Below, piece after piece: positions 8,932 to 17,582 of a DNA stretch of 64,000 bases. Made by a program: the position numbers and the translations under genes. The notes beneath the pieces are model-generated. The model saw only the letters and a program-made list of their open reading frames with translations, was not told the DNA's origin and made no database searches. The first letter of the stretch is position 1; every line of letters starts with the position of its first letter. The DNA lies in the NCBI GenBank assembly GCA_029239975.1, contig JARBTX010000049.1, positions 1 through 64,000 on the forward strand. The letters run 5' to 3'. This DNA comes from Anaerocolumna sp. Its GTDB lineage: Bacteria; Bacillota; Clostridia; Lachnospirales; Lachnospiraceae.

Positions 8932-9081
8932 TTTTCATAATCCTCCTCTGTAAGTTTACAATACATATTATGGAATAAAAGTCACTTTATGTCAATACAG
9001 AACAGTTAAAATATAATGATTTGGGATATTTTGTAGAAAGTTTTATACAAAATAATCTTGTACTAGCATACGAACAATAGA

Positions 9082-9122
9082 AAAGATGAAAAGCTCGCTT
9101 TTAATCCGAGCTTTTCATCTTT
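9082..9122 (-). terminator. Strong terminator of AraC gene
   Basis: A 16-bp perfect stem (9082-9097 with 9107-9122) with a 9-nt loop and T-rich flanks on both strands, placed 45 nt after the stop of the minus-strand AraC gene. Confidence 0.85.
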
Positions 9123-9166
9123 CTTATTCTTGATTTAATATTGTTGGATTGATCCCATATCTCCAA

Positions 9167-9988
9167 TTAAATAGATTCGGCAATGTAAAAAATGGACATA
9201 TTCTTAGTAAATTCGCTTGGTGTTACACTGAAAATATCTTTAAAATCTCGGATAAAATGTGCTTGATCATAATATCCTGCATTATCAATCGTACGTAAAA
9301 AATTTGTAGGATTATCCTTTAACAATTGTACCGCATTATTAATACGAACTATTCGTGAAAATTTTTTTGTTGAAACACCGATACACTGCAAAAATAAGCG
9401 TCTTATATGCTTTTCACAATAATATAATTCTGTGCTAAGCTCCTTCGTGGTTAATTTTCCGTTACACGTAATTAATCTATTTACTGCGTTAGTAATAATA
9501 ATATTGTTATTTTTTAATCGATTCAAAAAAATATTGTCCAGTGTTGTGATCAAAGCATCAATTTGTTTTGATTCAATTAACCCGTTTTCTATGTCGCTTG
9601 CAAGTGTTTTATCAATGTTACTTAAATCTATTGAAAAATCAACCAATTCATCTTGATTGAAACTGTAAAATGGGTAAAATCCACCTGCTCGGAATTTTAT
9701 GAGTAGGAGTAAATCATTTTTATTAGCGAAATCACCAACAATCGATACTTGTGAATTTGTACCATTATATATGCAGTTTACTTGTCCACCTTTCACAAAT
9801 ACACCTATTACTGAGTTTGCTGATGGTAAAACAGTATATTTGCTTGACATGGTTTGGGGTGTTGGAAAAGAAATGCAGTAATGCGATATGTAAGGACGCA
9901 GTAACATATTAGGTGGGATATACAAATAATCTTCCCCTTCATCTATAGCCAATCCCCGATAATGTTTGATGTTATCTTTTGTAATCAT
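9167..9988 (-). CDS. AraC-family regulator with DUF6597-like N-terminal domain
   Basis: 273 aa; ATG with a GGGGTG site. Unlike most AraC proteins in this window, the DNA-binding part is at the C-terminus (TKELSTELYYCEKHIRRLFL; LRTIDNAGYYDQAHFIRDFK; VTPSEF). The N-terminal ~150 residues (LLRPYISHYCISFPTPQ; FRAGGFYPFYSFNQDELVD) match the DUF6597-type sensor found on stand-alone stress or toxin-responsive AraC proteins. It is monocistronic with its own terminator; the neighbouring ICMT-like gene on the same strand lies upstream and could be a target. Confidence 0.82.
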   Translation of the reverse strand: MITKDNIKHYRGLAIDEGEDYLYIPPNMLLRPYISHYCISFPTPQTMSSKYTVLPSANSVIGVFVKGGQVNCIYNGTNSQVSIVGDFANKNDLLLLIKFRAGGFYPFYSFNQDELVDFSIDLSNIDKTLASDIENGLIESKQIDALITTLDNIFLNRLKNNNIIITNAVNRLITCNGKLTTKELSTELYYCEKHIRRLFLQCIGVSTKKFSRIVRINNAVQLLKDNPTNFLRTIDNAGYYDQAHFIRDFKDIFSVTPSEFTKNMSIFYIAESI

Positions 9989-10211
9989 TAATTCACCCCT
10001 ATAAAAATTCCTTTACATATAAACATTGGTTGTACTTAATTGTTTATTGTTATAATTCTTGAATCCATGTTAAAATTTAAACTATAAAACATATGATTGA
10101 ATGCACTATGACTCGTATTTATACATCCAACGTTTTTGTCTTAACTAATCCAAGTGAATTTATTTCATATCAAATTCACTTGAAACAAATGATATTTGCA
10201 CTGATGAATTC

Positions 10212-10730
10212 TTAAATATAGCGTCTTACTTCATGCATATAATTTGTATATTCTCCCCCAAATTTCTTTATGCACCATCTTTCTTCAGACAGGATAATCC
10301 AATGTGCTGATATTTGAAAAACCATTAGAATTGCAAGTAATACTAACGATTGAGTAAGCATTACACAACTTAAAAAATAAATAAAATATGCTAAATACAT
10401 TGGGTTACGTGAGAATCGGTATAAACCGTTAAGGTTGATTCCATTTTCTGCTGGTTTTGCAAAATTTAGTACGGAAGCAATACACAGCAACACTCCTATT
10501 CCGAATGTTACGAATCCTGCATAAAACCAATACGAGCCAATCGTAATCTTAAGGAAGATTAGATAGACAAAAAACAGAATGTTTGAAATCTGATAAAACC
10601 AGTAGGCTACTTTTTCTTTTCCAAGAAGAGGAGCAAAGAAAGCTGCACGTTTTACCCCTTCCTTGTTTAATAAACTTAAAAGTCCGAATCTAATCATTAA
10701 AAATGGTATTAACAAAAGAAATCCGTTCAT
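10212..10730 (-). CDS. Isoprenylcysteine carboxylmethyltransferase (ICMT)-family membrane protein
   Basis: 172 aa from the ATG at 10728-10730, chosen because AGGAGATACC directly precedes it; a longer in-frame start at 10778 lacks this. Four to five hydrophobic segments are visible. The conserved C-terminal block GLYRFSRNPMYLAYFIYFL followed by LSEERWCIKKFGGEYTNYM is the ICMT/PEMT-family SAM-binding signature (RNPxYxG-like and EExxLxxxFGxxYxxY). An integral membrane methyltransferase is likely. The substrate in bacteria lacking prenylated proteins is unknown. Confidence 0.85.
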   Translation of the reverse strand: MNGFLLLIPFLMIRFGLLSLLNKEGVKRAAFFAPLLGKEKVAYWFYQISNILFFVYLIFLKITIGSYWFYAGFVTFGIGVLLCIASVLNFAKPAENGINLNGLYRFSRNPMYLAYFIYFLSCVMLTQSLVLLAILMVFQISAHWIILSEERWCIKKFGGEYTNYMHEVRRYI

Positions 10731-10978
10731 GGTATCTCCTATACCTAACTTGTAATTTATAAGTAATGGCATTCTCATTCATGTATATGATTAATATCAT
10801 AATATCACATTATATAAAACAAATAAACATAATTTACCAACACCAAAACCATTAATCATAAAAGTCGCATACTTCTTACTAAACTATCAGGGCAACTATC
10901 AAACATTTTTAGTTTTTTGCTACAGATTTAAATTTGTTCTTTTTTACTTTCCAACAAATTTTTATTTAATAAAATTCA

Positions 10979-11959
10979 CTATTCAAAATCCGTAAACACT
11001 GGTTCAATATACTCTGTAATCAGTTTTATTATATCTTTCGCATGAGGGACATAAAGAGAAGCAATTGCAATTACGATTCCTTTCCTATCATTGACATAAA
11101 TCACATTTCCCCCATCTCCCATAGCAGCATAAATTCGTTCTTTCTCATTAATAATCCACCACAGATAACCATACGACAGCTTATACTGATTACATCTACT
11201 TTGTTCCTTTGTACTCTCTTCTATCCACCATGCCGGTAGCATTTGTCTTCCCTTCCACATTCCTTTGTCTAGATATAGCTGACCTATCTTTGCCAAATCC
11301 TTAGTCGTAAGCGAAAGTCCCCAACCAGCTGTGTTTATGCCAGTTCTATCAGCAACCCAGCCTTTAACATTTTTCTCATTATACCAGGCAAGTTGTTCTT
11401 CTTTATTATGAAATAATATATTACTTGGAACATGAATGTCCAAAGGTAAGAATAAATTTTCTGTTGCAAAATCAAGTACAGATTGTCCAGTCGCTTTTAC
11501 AAGTAACCCTGAAAATATATCTGGTCCTATTATTGGAGTGTATCGAAATTCTCCTATCTTTCCCTTTCCACCTAATAAATCCAGCGCACTATTAACCCAG
11601 TTATCACTTGAAAAATATTCTGCATAGGGTTCCGACTTATATTTATATGGGGCTGTCATTGTCAATAAATCTTTAAGTGTAACATTCTGAATCGTTTTTT
11701 CTCCTTTTTTAACTACATAATAAGGGAAAAAATCCAATACTTTTTGGTTGATACTTTTGATATAACCTTTGTCTATAGCAATACCAATTAAAATGGAAAC
11801 AATACTTTTTGTTACGGAAAAAACATGGAAAGTACTATAATCAGTACATTCATTATAGTAGTTTTCATATAGTGTTTTCCCTTTTTTTAGTACTATTAAG
11901 CCTCCAATATTGTTGTAGCTATTATTTATTATCTTTTCCATCTGGGTTTTTAAGGTCAT
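10979..11959 (-). CDS. Serine hydrolase of the class C beta-lactamase/esterase family
   Basis: 326 aa. The SxxK nucleophile motif is present (FHVFSVTKSIVSILIG), followed by a family-typical FPYYVVKKGEKTIQNVTLKDLLTM block. The second Tyr region (SYGYLWW) and a Gly-rich third motif (MGDGGNVIYV) also fit the beta-lactamase-related family PF00144. No signal peptide is seen, so it is probably intracellular. Its ATG overlaps the UvrA-like stop by four bases, so translation is coupled. It forms the last gene of the AraC - UvrA2 - hydrolase operon. A role in detoxifying an ester or amide compound is inferred from that company. Confidence 0.85.
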   Translation of the reverse strand: MTLKTQMEKIINNSYNNIGGLIVLKKGKTLYENYYNECTDYSTFHVFSVTKSIVSILIGIAIDKGYIKSINQKVLDFFPYYVVKKGEKTIQNVTLKDLLTMTAPYKYKSEPYAEYFSSDNWVNSALDLLGGKGKIGEFRYTPIIGPDIFSGLLVKATGQSVLDFATENLFLPLDIHVPSNILFHNKEEQLAWYNEKNVKGWVADRTGINTAGWGLSLTTKDLAKIGQLYLDKGMWKGRQMLPAWWIEESTKEQSRCNQYKLSYGYLWWIINEKERIYAAMGDGGNVIYVNDRKGIVIAIASLYVPHAKDIIKLITEYIEPVFTDFE

Positions 11960-14340
11960 TTAAGATATCCCCCTGTCTTTGAATTTGGATGGCTTTTTAG
12001 TTGCTCTGGTGTTCCTTTCGCAATGATATCACCACCCATTTCTCCACCTTCTGGACCAAGTTCTATAATATAATCACAGTTCTTTAGTACCTCTATATTG
12101 TGTTCGATAACAATCACTGAATTTCCACTGGTAACCAGTTGATTTATTAGTTTGAGCAACAAAGCTGTATCATACAAACTAAGTCCTGTTGTTGGTTCAT
12201 CCAGTACATAGAGCATATTGTTTCCACGGTGCTGACCCAATTCTTTAGCAAGCTTCACTCTCTGTGCCTCACCGCCACTTAAAGTTGAAGTAGACTGGCC
12301 GAGTGTTAAGTATCCCATACCTATTTGTTCTAAAATACGTAGTGGCTTTAGGATACTGTTCTGATCTTTAAAGAAAGAACATGCATCTGTAATACTCATT
12401 TCTAAAACATCAGTAATGGTTTTCCCTTTATACTCCACAATAAGACTTTCTTCTTGATACCGTTTACCATGACACTTCTTGCATTGCTTATCAACAGAAA
12501 AATCAACTGTTAGAAAAATCTTCTCATAGCCACTACCGCCACAATCTGGGCATGCTCCTCTTGAATGAAACGAGAAATGTCCTGCACTCATATTCCTACT
12601 TTTTGCTTCTGGCTGATTAGCAAAAAGCTCCCTAACCTTATCCCAGATTCCAATATAAGATGCAGGTGTAGAACTGGTACTTCTTCCAATCGGATCTTGT
12701 GATATCTTGATAAAACCGTTTATCCGTTCTACACCTGTTATATCATTTGCATGACCATATTTTCTATCAGTTTCATCTTCAAAATTAGTTGTAATAACTT
12801 TCCCAAAATTGCTTACAATTGCTTTATTAAAATTGCTTGCAATTGCTTTATTAATATTGCATACACTAGAAAGACGTTTCAATAAAGTCTCTTCGATTAG
12901 AGAACTTTTACCACTCCCGGATATTCCGGCAATCCCAACCATAGCATGAAGTGGGAATGATACGGTTAAATCCTTCAAATAATGAGTAGTAACATGTTCT
13001 AGAGTAAGGCAGTCTTCTTTATCAAAGATATGCTTTCTGATTGTCCGTTCTGGTATCGAACATTTACCGAAAAGATACCGGCTAAGCAGAGTATCCGCTT
13101 TCTCATATTCTTTATAATCACCTTGGTAGACTACGATTCCCCCATCTACGCCAGCCTTAGGACCAATTTCTATAATATGATCAGCTTGACGAATCATCTC
13201 TTTGTCATGTTCTACTACAATGACTGTATTACCAATGTCCCTTAATTCCTTTACCGCTTTAACCATATGTTGCTTCTCTGCCGGGTGTAGTCCTGCCATT
13301 GGTTCGTCAAAGACATAGATCAGTGAATCCAGTCTTGATTCTAGATGGAGATGTAGAAAGACACGCTGTACTTCCCCGCCGCTTAAGGAAGGCATCTCAC
13401 GGTAAAGCGATAAATGCCCCAAACGAAACTGAATCAGATGTTTTAATTTCAGCCTAACATTTTTTATTACATTCTTACTAAATTGGGATATTTCATCACA
13501 GGGTATTCCATCCAGAAATTCAAGAAGAGCTGCTAGTGTCATTTGCCCTAGTTCACCAATCCGCTTTCCATAAAGAGAGATTTTTCTTGCATCAAAACTG
13601 ACCCGCTCCCCATGACAATCCGGACAGTCGGTCTTCATATATATCTTCTCAGTATCCTCGCCCTTTTCAAAAGCATTCTTAAGTATCCGCTCCAAGCAAT
13701 AGCTCTGTTTACCGTTGTCATAGGTTCCATAAACCACTTCGTCCCTAATATCTTCTGGAAGCTGCCAAAATGGGGTCATAAAATACATACCGTATTTCTT
13801 CTTTAATATCTGTATAAAGCCAGGCGTTACCCTAAGACTCTCATAAACGTTTGATAGTGTTGTTGTTTTATCTACGATTAACTGTTCCAGATTGACATCA
13901 TAATAAGAACCTCTTCCCTGGCAACAAATGCACATACCATCGGCTGTTGTATAGAGAAATGAACTCGGAGAAAGATGTTCTCCATTCCCATCCAATGCTT
14001 TTCCATCACTGGCAAAAATAAGAGCCAGCTGACTTAATATACCGGTCTTTGATCCTACTGTAGAACGAGGATTGCTCTGTCTTATGGTATTCTGACGTAC
14101 AGCCACTGTTGGACCAATTCCTTCTATCGTATCGAACCGATCTTCGTTATCAAGTCCAGCTAATATGCCAATCGACCGTAAATACTGGTTTTTACCTTCT
14201 TCAAATAAAATATCAAAAGCAAGACTGGATTTTCCGGACCCACTGATACCTGTAATGACTACCAGTTGTCGCTTGGGAATCGTAATATTGATATTTTTAA
14301 GATTATGGATTCGTGCTCCTTGAATCTTGATTTCTTCCAT
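11956..14340 (-). CDS. UvrA-like ABC ATPase (UvrA2/DrrC type)
   Basis: 794 aa with two ABC halves. Walker A motifs are GISGSGKSSLAFD (near residue 32) and GISGSGKSSLIEE (near 476). Signatures are SGGEVQRVF and LSGGEAQRVKLAKEL. Zinc-finger CxxC pairs are CICC/CPDC in the first half and CPDC/CKKC in the second. It is about 150 residues shorter than housekeeping UvrA (~940) and appears to lack the UvrB-binding insertion, as in UvrA2/DrrC proteins linked to tolerance of DNA-binding drugs. Near residues 496-519 it carries three 8-residue repeats (NKAIASNF, NKAIVSNF, GKVITTNF) encoded by a 24-bp tandem repeat. It lies between an AraC regulator and a serine hydrolase in one operon. Confidence 0.9.
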   Translation of the reverse strand: MEEIKIQGARIHNLKNINITIPKRQLVVITGISGSGKSSLAFDILFEEGKNQYLRSIGILAGLDNEDRFDTIEGIGPTVAVRQNTIRQSNPRSTVGSKTGILSQLALIFASDGKALDGNGEHLSPSSFLYTTADGMCICCQGRGSYYDVNLEQLIVDKTTTLSNVYESLRVTPGFIQILKKKYGMYFMTPFWQLPEDIRDEVVYGTYDNGKQSYCLERILKNAFEKGEDTEKIYMKTDCPDCHGERVSFDARKISLYGKRIGELGQMTLAALLEFLDGIPCDEISQFSKNVIKNVRLKLKHLIQFRLGHLSLYREMPSLSGGEVQRVFLHLHLESRLDSLIYVFDEPMAGLHPAEKQHMVKAVKELRDIGNTVIVVEHDKEMIRQADHIIEIGPKAGVDGGIVVYQGDYKEYEKADTLLSRYLFGKCSIPERTIRKHIFDKEDCLTLEHVTTHYLKDLTVSFPLHAMVGIAGISGSGKSSLIEETLLKRLSSVCNINKAIASNFNKAIVSNFGKVITTNFEDETDRKYGHANDITGVERINGFIKISQDPIGRSTSSTPASYIGIWDKVRELFANQPEAKSRNMSAGHFSFHSRGACPDCGGSGYEKIFLTVDFSVDKQCKKCHGKRYQEESLIVEYKGKTITDVLEMSITDACSFFKDQNSILKPLRILEQIGMGYLTLGQSTSTLSGGEAQRVKLAKELGQHRGNNMLYVLDEPTTGLSLYDTALLLKLINQLVTSGNSVIVIEHNIEVLKNCDYIIELGPEGGEMGGDIIAKGTPEQLKSHPNSKTGGYLK
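12781..12852 (-). repeat. 24-bp tandem repeat inside UvrA2 gene
   Basis: Three adjacent 24-nt units (12781-12804 degenerate, 12805-12828 and 12829-12852 differing at one base). They add exactly eight codons each, so the frame is kept. The repeat falls in a linker after the second Walker A. Confidence 0.85.
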
Positions 14341-14370
14341 ATGCTCACCTCTAAAATGATTTGCAGCATA

Positions 14371-15300
14371 TTAGAAATGAAAGGGCTCAATGGGAACATA
14401 GATGTCCACCTCATGAATAAAACTCTCATCGGCCGAAGGGACGTTTCGATACACTTCAAATGGATTGTAATCTCTTGGTACATACCCACTGCCCGTAATC
14501 CACTCCTGATACATATAATTCCATGCATCACCGTACTGTTCCTTCTGAATACGAAAATGTCCGACCGCATACAGACCACCTTCTAATATCATACATCCTA
14601 GAATTCCGTTTTCATTTACCTTTATTCCATCTGGTACCGTCAAACACAGACTGGTACGAAACTGGCTCTCTATTCCGAATTCTGGATTATCGTGATACAT
14701 TGCAAGGACCCAGTTCTTTTTCTCAACAATAAGGTGCTGTTTCTCAGCATGCGTAAATAAGGTCTGTATCAAACGCACATACTCTTTTGCCAATGTCTTA
14801 TAAGTGCCTGTATGTCTCACATAAGCAACCTGCTTCTCTTTCAGGTTTTCTATCGTAATCTGTCCAGTAACAGGAAATGGATTTCTTACCCGTTCTTTCT
14901 TTGCTGTACTCTTATTGTACTCAGACAATAAAAAAGAAGCTTTGCAATTCTTGCTATATTCATTCCGGTATTCACTTGGACTGACTCCATAATAATTCTT
15001 AAATGTCCTAGAAAATACAGCGGAATCCGAAAGACCAAGTTCATATGCGATATTTGTCATATTTTTATCTTTTCGATGTGCTAGAAGAAACAATGCCTTT
15101 TCCATTCGAATTCGATTCACATAATGAGCTAATGGCTCATGTAACATAGCTTGAAAAATCCGGCTAAAATGATATTTAGAAAATCCAGCCGTATTCGATA
15201 GTTCCTCGATTGAAAGGAATCGTCCTATATTTCTTTCTATGTAATCCTGGACCTTATTAATTCTACGGATGTACTCTTCCTGACATTTCTTATCTACCAT
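14371..15300 (-). CDS. AraC-family regulator with GyrI-like effector domain
   Basis: 309 aa from the ATG at 15298-15300, chosen for its TAGGAG site; the frame extends 20 codons further without a good site. N-terminal AraC domain (SIEELSNTAGFSKYHFSRIF; MTNIAYELGLSDSAVFSRTF; YGVSPSEYRNEY) plus a C-terminal GyrI-like drug-sensor domain (YVRHTGTYKTLAKEYVRLIQ ... HEVDIYVPIEPF). It is 30 nt upstream of the UvrA2 gene and likely controls the UvrA2/hydrolase operon in response to a small molecule, as in Rob/BmrR-type systems (inference). Confidence 0.87.
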   Translation of the reverse strand: MVDKKCQEEYIRRINKVQDYIERNIGRFLSIEELSNTAGFSKYHFSRIFQAMLHEPLAHYVNRIRMEKALFLLAHRKDKNMTNIAYELGLSDSAVFSRTFKNYYGVSPSEYRNEYSKNCKASFLLSEYNKSTAKKERVRNPFPVTGQITIENLKEKQVAYVRHTGTYKTLAKEYVRLIQTLFTHAEKQHLIVEKKNWVLAMYHDNPEFGIESQFRTSLCLTVPDGIKVNENGILGCMILEGGLYAVGHFRIQKEQYGDAWNYMYQEWITGSGYVPRDYNPFEVYRNVPSADESFIHEVDIYVPIEPFHF

Positions 15301-15712
15301 GTGAATTTCTCCTATTCTTCTTAATTTCGCTATATTGAAATTCTTTATAAACTTATACATTCTTAGTATGTAATAAATTAATCCTATATAAAAAATTGTG
15401 ATAATCTTTTAGATTTATTTTTTGATATTTAATTTATTCGTATTAGACTTCTTTATTGCATAAATTTTATTGCTAAGTTCAAATTTACATAATTATACTT
15501 TTATATAAATTGAAAGTCAAATTATGAAAAAGGAATATATCTAAAACAAATTTAAACTTATTAAAATGTGTTTAAATACTAGTTAAAGATGTACTGGCGT
15601 GGTGCTAAACTTAACTTTAAGGTAGGCATCCATCAATAGGTGTTTACGAGCAATCTGTTTACAGTTTTGTTCGAAAAGGACGTTTCACACATCTAGCACA
15701 TATTTAAAAATG
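15301..15712. other. Intergenic stretch, no gene seen
   Basis: AT-rich with stop codons in all frames of useful length. It should include the promoter of the AraC-UvrA2 operon near 15310-15400. A short sequence near 15684-15702 (CACACATCTAGCACAT) recalls the arm repeats of the island at 25-38 kb, but no core site follows. Confidence 0.35.
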
Positions 15713-15756
15713 AAAAAGACAGGAAAGCTTGATTTCATTCGCTTTTCTGTCTTTTT
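15713..15756 (-). terminator. Terminator hairpin
   Basis: AAAAAGACAGGAAAGC (15713-15728) pairs with its near-complement at 15741-15756 (one mismatch), with A/T runs on both sides so it can act on either strand. It lies between the DUF4317 gene end and the AraC promoter. About 300 bp of featureless AT-rich DNA separates it from the DUF4317 stop. Confidence 0.7.
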
Positions 15757-16065
15757 CGCTTTATGTGAGTTAGGTAATTCCAAGTGCCATTAACTGTCTA
15801 TTGTACTTTTATGTTCGCAATTTAATTGGTGCAAATATATCGATTTGTCAGAATCCCGATAATAAATCAGATGATGATTTTGATTATTTCGCCTATATTT
15901 ACACTCCTATCATGATTTAATATCATCATGATACTGTGCGACACAACATCATTGTCAATAATTTTATGTAAAATTTAATTTATTGCTACATAAGAAAACA
16001 AGTTAGAATTATATACAATCCCACTTTCTTTCGTGTAATAGACTTAGGAAGAAAAATAACGATGC

Positions 16066-17361
16066 TTATAATATAAAATCCGTAACACCATTTACATTAG
16101 CATGTTCATCTTCATCCATTGGAATGATAATACACTTCTTACCATCTATGATTTGCGTCTTGATTTGATCTATTTTTTCTGGTTTTACCTGAAGTACCAC
16201 ATCATATTCTGAATCCATGTTGTTAACAGTTACTAATCCTTCTTCTGGCTGATTGTCCATATCATCAGCGGAAGGAGAAACGCTCACCGTTTTCTTCGTT
16301 TCCTCAAGTTTTTCTTGTAATACTTGTACTTGCTCCATAAGCACTTTTACGACTTTTTGTTTTTCATTTTCTGCCAATACCTTTTTATCAATTAAGTAAT
16401 CAATTACAGGAGGCGTATCGCCAAAATTCTCAGCATAGGCTGTCTCAATTTTTGCCGTAATATCCTCTGGCAAGCCACTTTCTTGTAGTATCTCTTGTAC
16501 AGATTCGTTGGTCAAAAGTATTTCTTCATCGGATGTATCAGTATACGCGGCTTGTTCCTCTACAATTTGACTAAGACTTTCTTGGATATCAACTATTATT
16601 TTATTACTTTTTTCAGTATCATTTATTGCATTTTTAATAATTGAATGAAAGGTATTTTTTTGCTCAGTAGCAGTGTTTTTTACAGGGCAACCTAAAACCA
16701 ATTCCATCATTTCTTTGTGAGGTTCTAGCGCATTTTTTGTATAAAACATAACCGAATGAATATCAGTGCTACGTTCAGTAAAAGCTGGAAATATAAAGCC
16801 AGTCTCTGGAGCTCCAACTACCCAGTCTCGATTGCGCGGTCCAAATTTATTTTCATTTTCTAAATATCCAAGTCCTGGTTTTGTAAGTGCCACTGGACAA
16901 ATAGCAAATAATAAGTATTCATAAACTTCTTCCGATTCATCTAGTCTAGAATTATCTGTTGTTTTTGTCATGACATCATATGCATCATGATACACTAGGA
17001 TAAGATAATTTCCTGCATATTCATAGCTATCTATAATAAGCTGATAAAATGTGTCAAGCAAACCTTCATTTTTTAATTTACTTTCTCTAAGTCCCATAAG
17101 GAATTTTTGTTTTCCACCTTCTTTTTCTTCCTCTAGCGGAAAGCTTAATTCAATGAGATTATTTCCCATGGTTCCTGATAATGTTTTCTTTGCAATATCT
17201 AAATATTTATAAAATTCGTCATCTTCTAGATTTAAAAATGTTTCATTAAAGTTTAACTGAATTTCTTTATTTGCATTTACATAACATCCACACATTTTTG
17301 TGAACGTGCATCCAGTTTTTTTCAAACGACTTTTTAATTCAAATACATCTTTTTTATTCAT
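16066..17361 (-). CDS. DUF4317 family protein
   Basis: 431 aa from the ATG at 17359-17361, preceded by GGAGAG; a TTG four codons earlier is less likely. The sequence MNKKDVFELKSRLKKTGCTF, the CGCYVN block and ETFLNLEDDEFYKYLDIAKK match the DUF4317 family, which is common in Lachnospiraceae and of unknown function. The region up to ~residue 235 is the family domain (ending near MELVLGCP). The rest is helical and acidic with a coiled-coil segment near residues 330-350 (VLMEQVQVLQEKLEETKK). No signal peptide. Soluble cytosolic protein; partner unknown. Confidence 0.85.
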   Translation of the reverse strand: MNKKDVFELKSRLKKTGCTFTKMCGCYVNANKEIQLNFNETFLNLEDDEFYKYLDIAKKTLSGTMGNNLIELSFPLEEEKEGGKQKFLMGLRESKLKNEGLLDTFYQLIIDSYEYAGNYLILVYHDAYDVMTKTTDNSRLDESEEVYEYLLFAICPVALTKPGLGYLENENKFGPRNRDWVVGAPETGFIFPAFTERSTDIHSVMFYTKNALEPHKEMMELVLGCPVKNTATEQKNTFHSIIKNAINDTEKSNKIIVDIQESLSQIVEEQAAYTDTSDEEILLTNESVQEILQESGLPEDITAKIETAYAENFGDTPPVIDYLIDKKVLAENEKQKVVKVLMEQVQVLQEKLEETKKTVSVSPSADDMDNQPEEGLVTVNNMDSEYDVVLQVKPEKIDQIKTQIIDGKKCIIIPMDEDEHANVNGVTDFIL

Positions 17362-17512
17362 TATACTCTCCAATCTGCCGAAACATCGCGAATATGGGCA
17401 TCAGCACAAATTCCTAAAGTGAATTGAATTCACTTTACTACCAATATCACAATTGTATTATGTAAGATAACTAAATAATCTTAGTCTTTAATTATAAAAC
17501 AAATAAAAAAAT

Positions 17513-17551
17513 AAATCAAAGAGATAAATTATATATTTATCTCTTTGATTT
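17513..17551 (-). terminator. Terminator of the S8 protease pair
   Basis: A 16-bp perfect stem (17513-17528 with 17536-17551) with a 7-nt loop, about 30 nt past the stop of the downstream protease gene on the minus strand. Confidence 0.85.
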
Positions 17552-17582
17552 GCGTATATATAAAAAATTTTCCAAACCTTAT

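Noticed and set aside
15684-15756. Ninth att-like site (arm-like words plus hairpin)
   Set aside because: No 22-bp core or tRNA-like sequence follows the hairpin, so the resemblance is probably chance.
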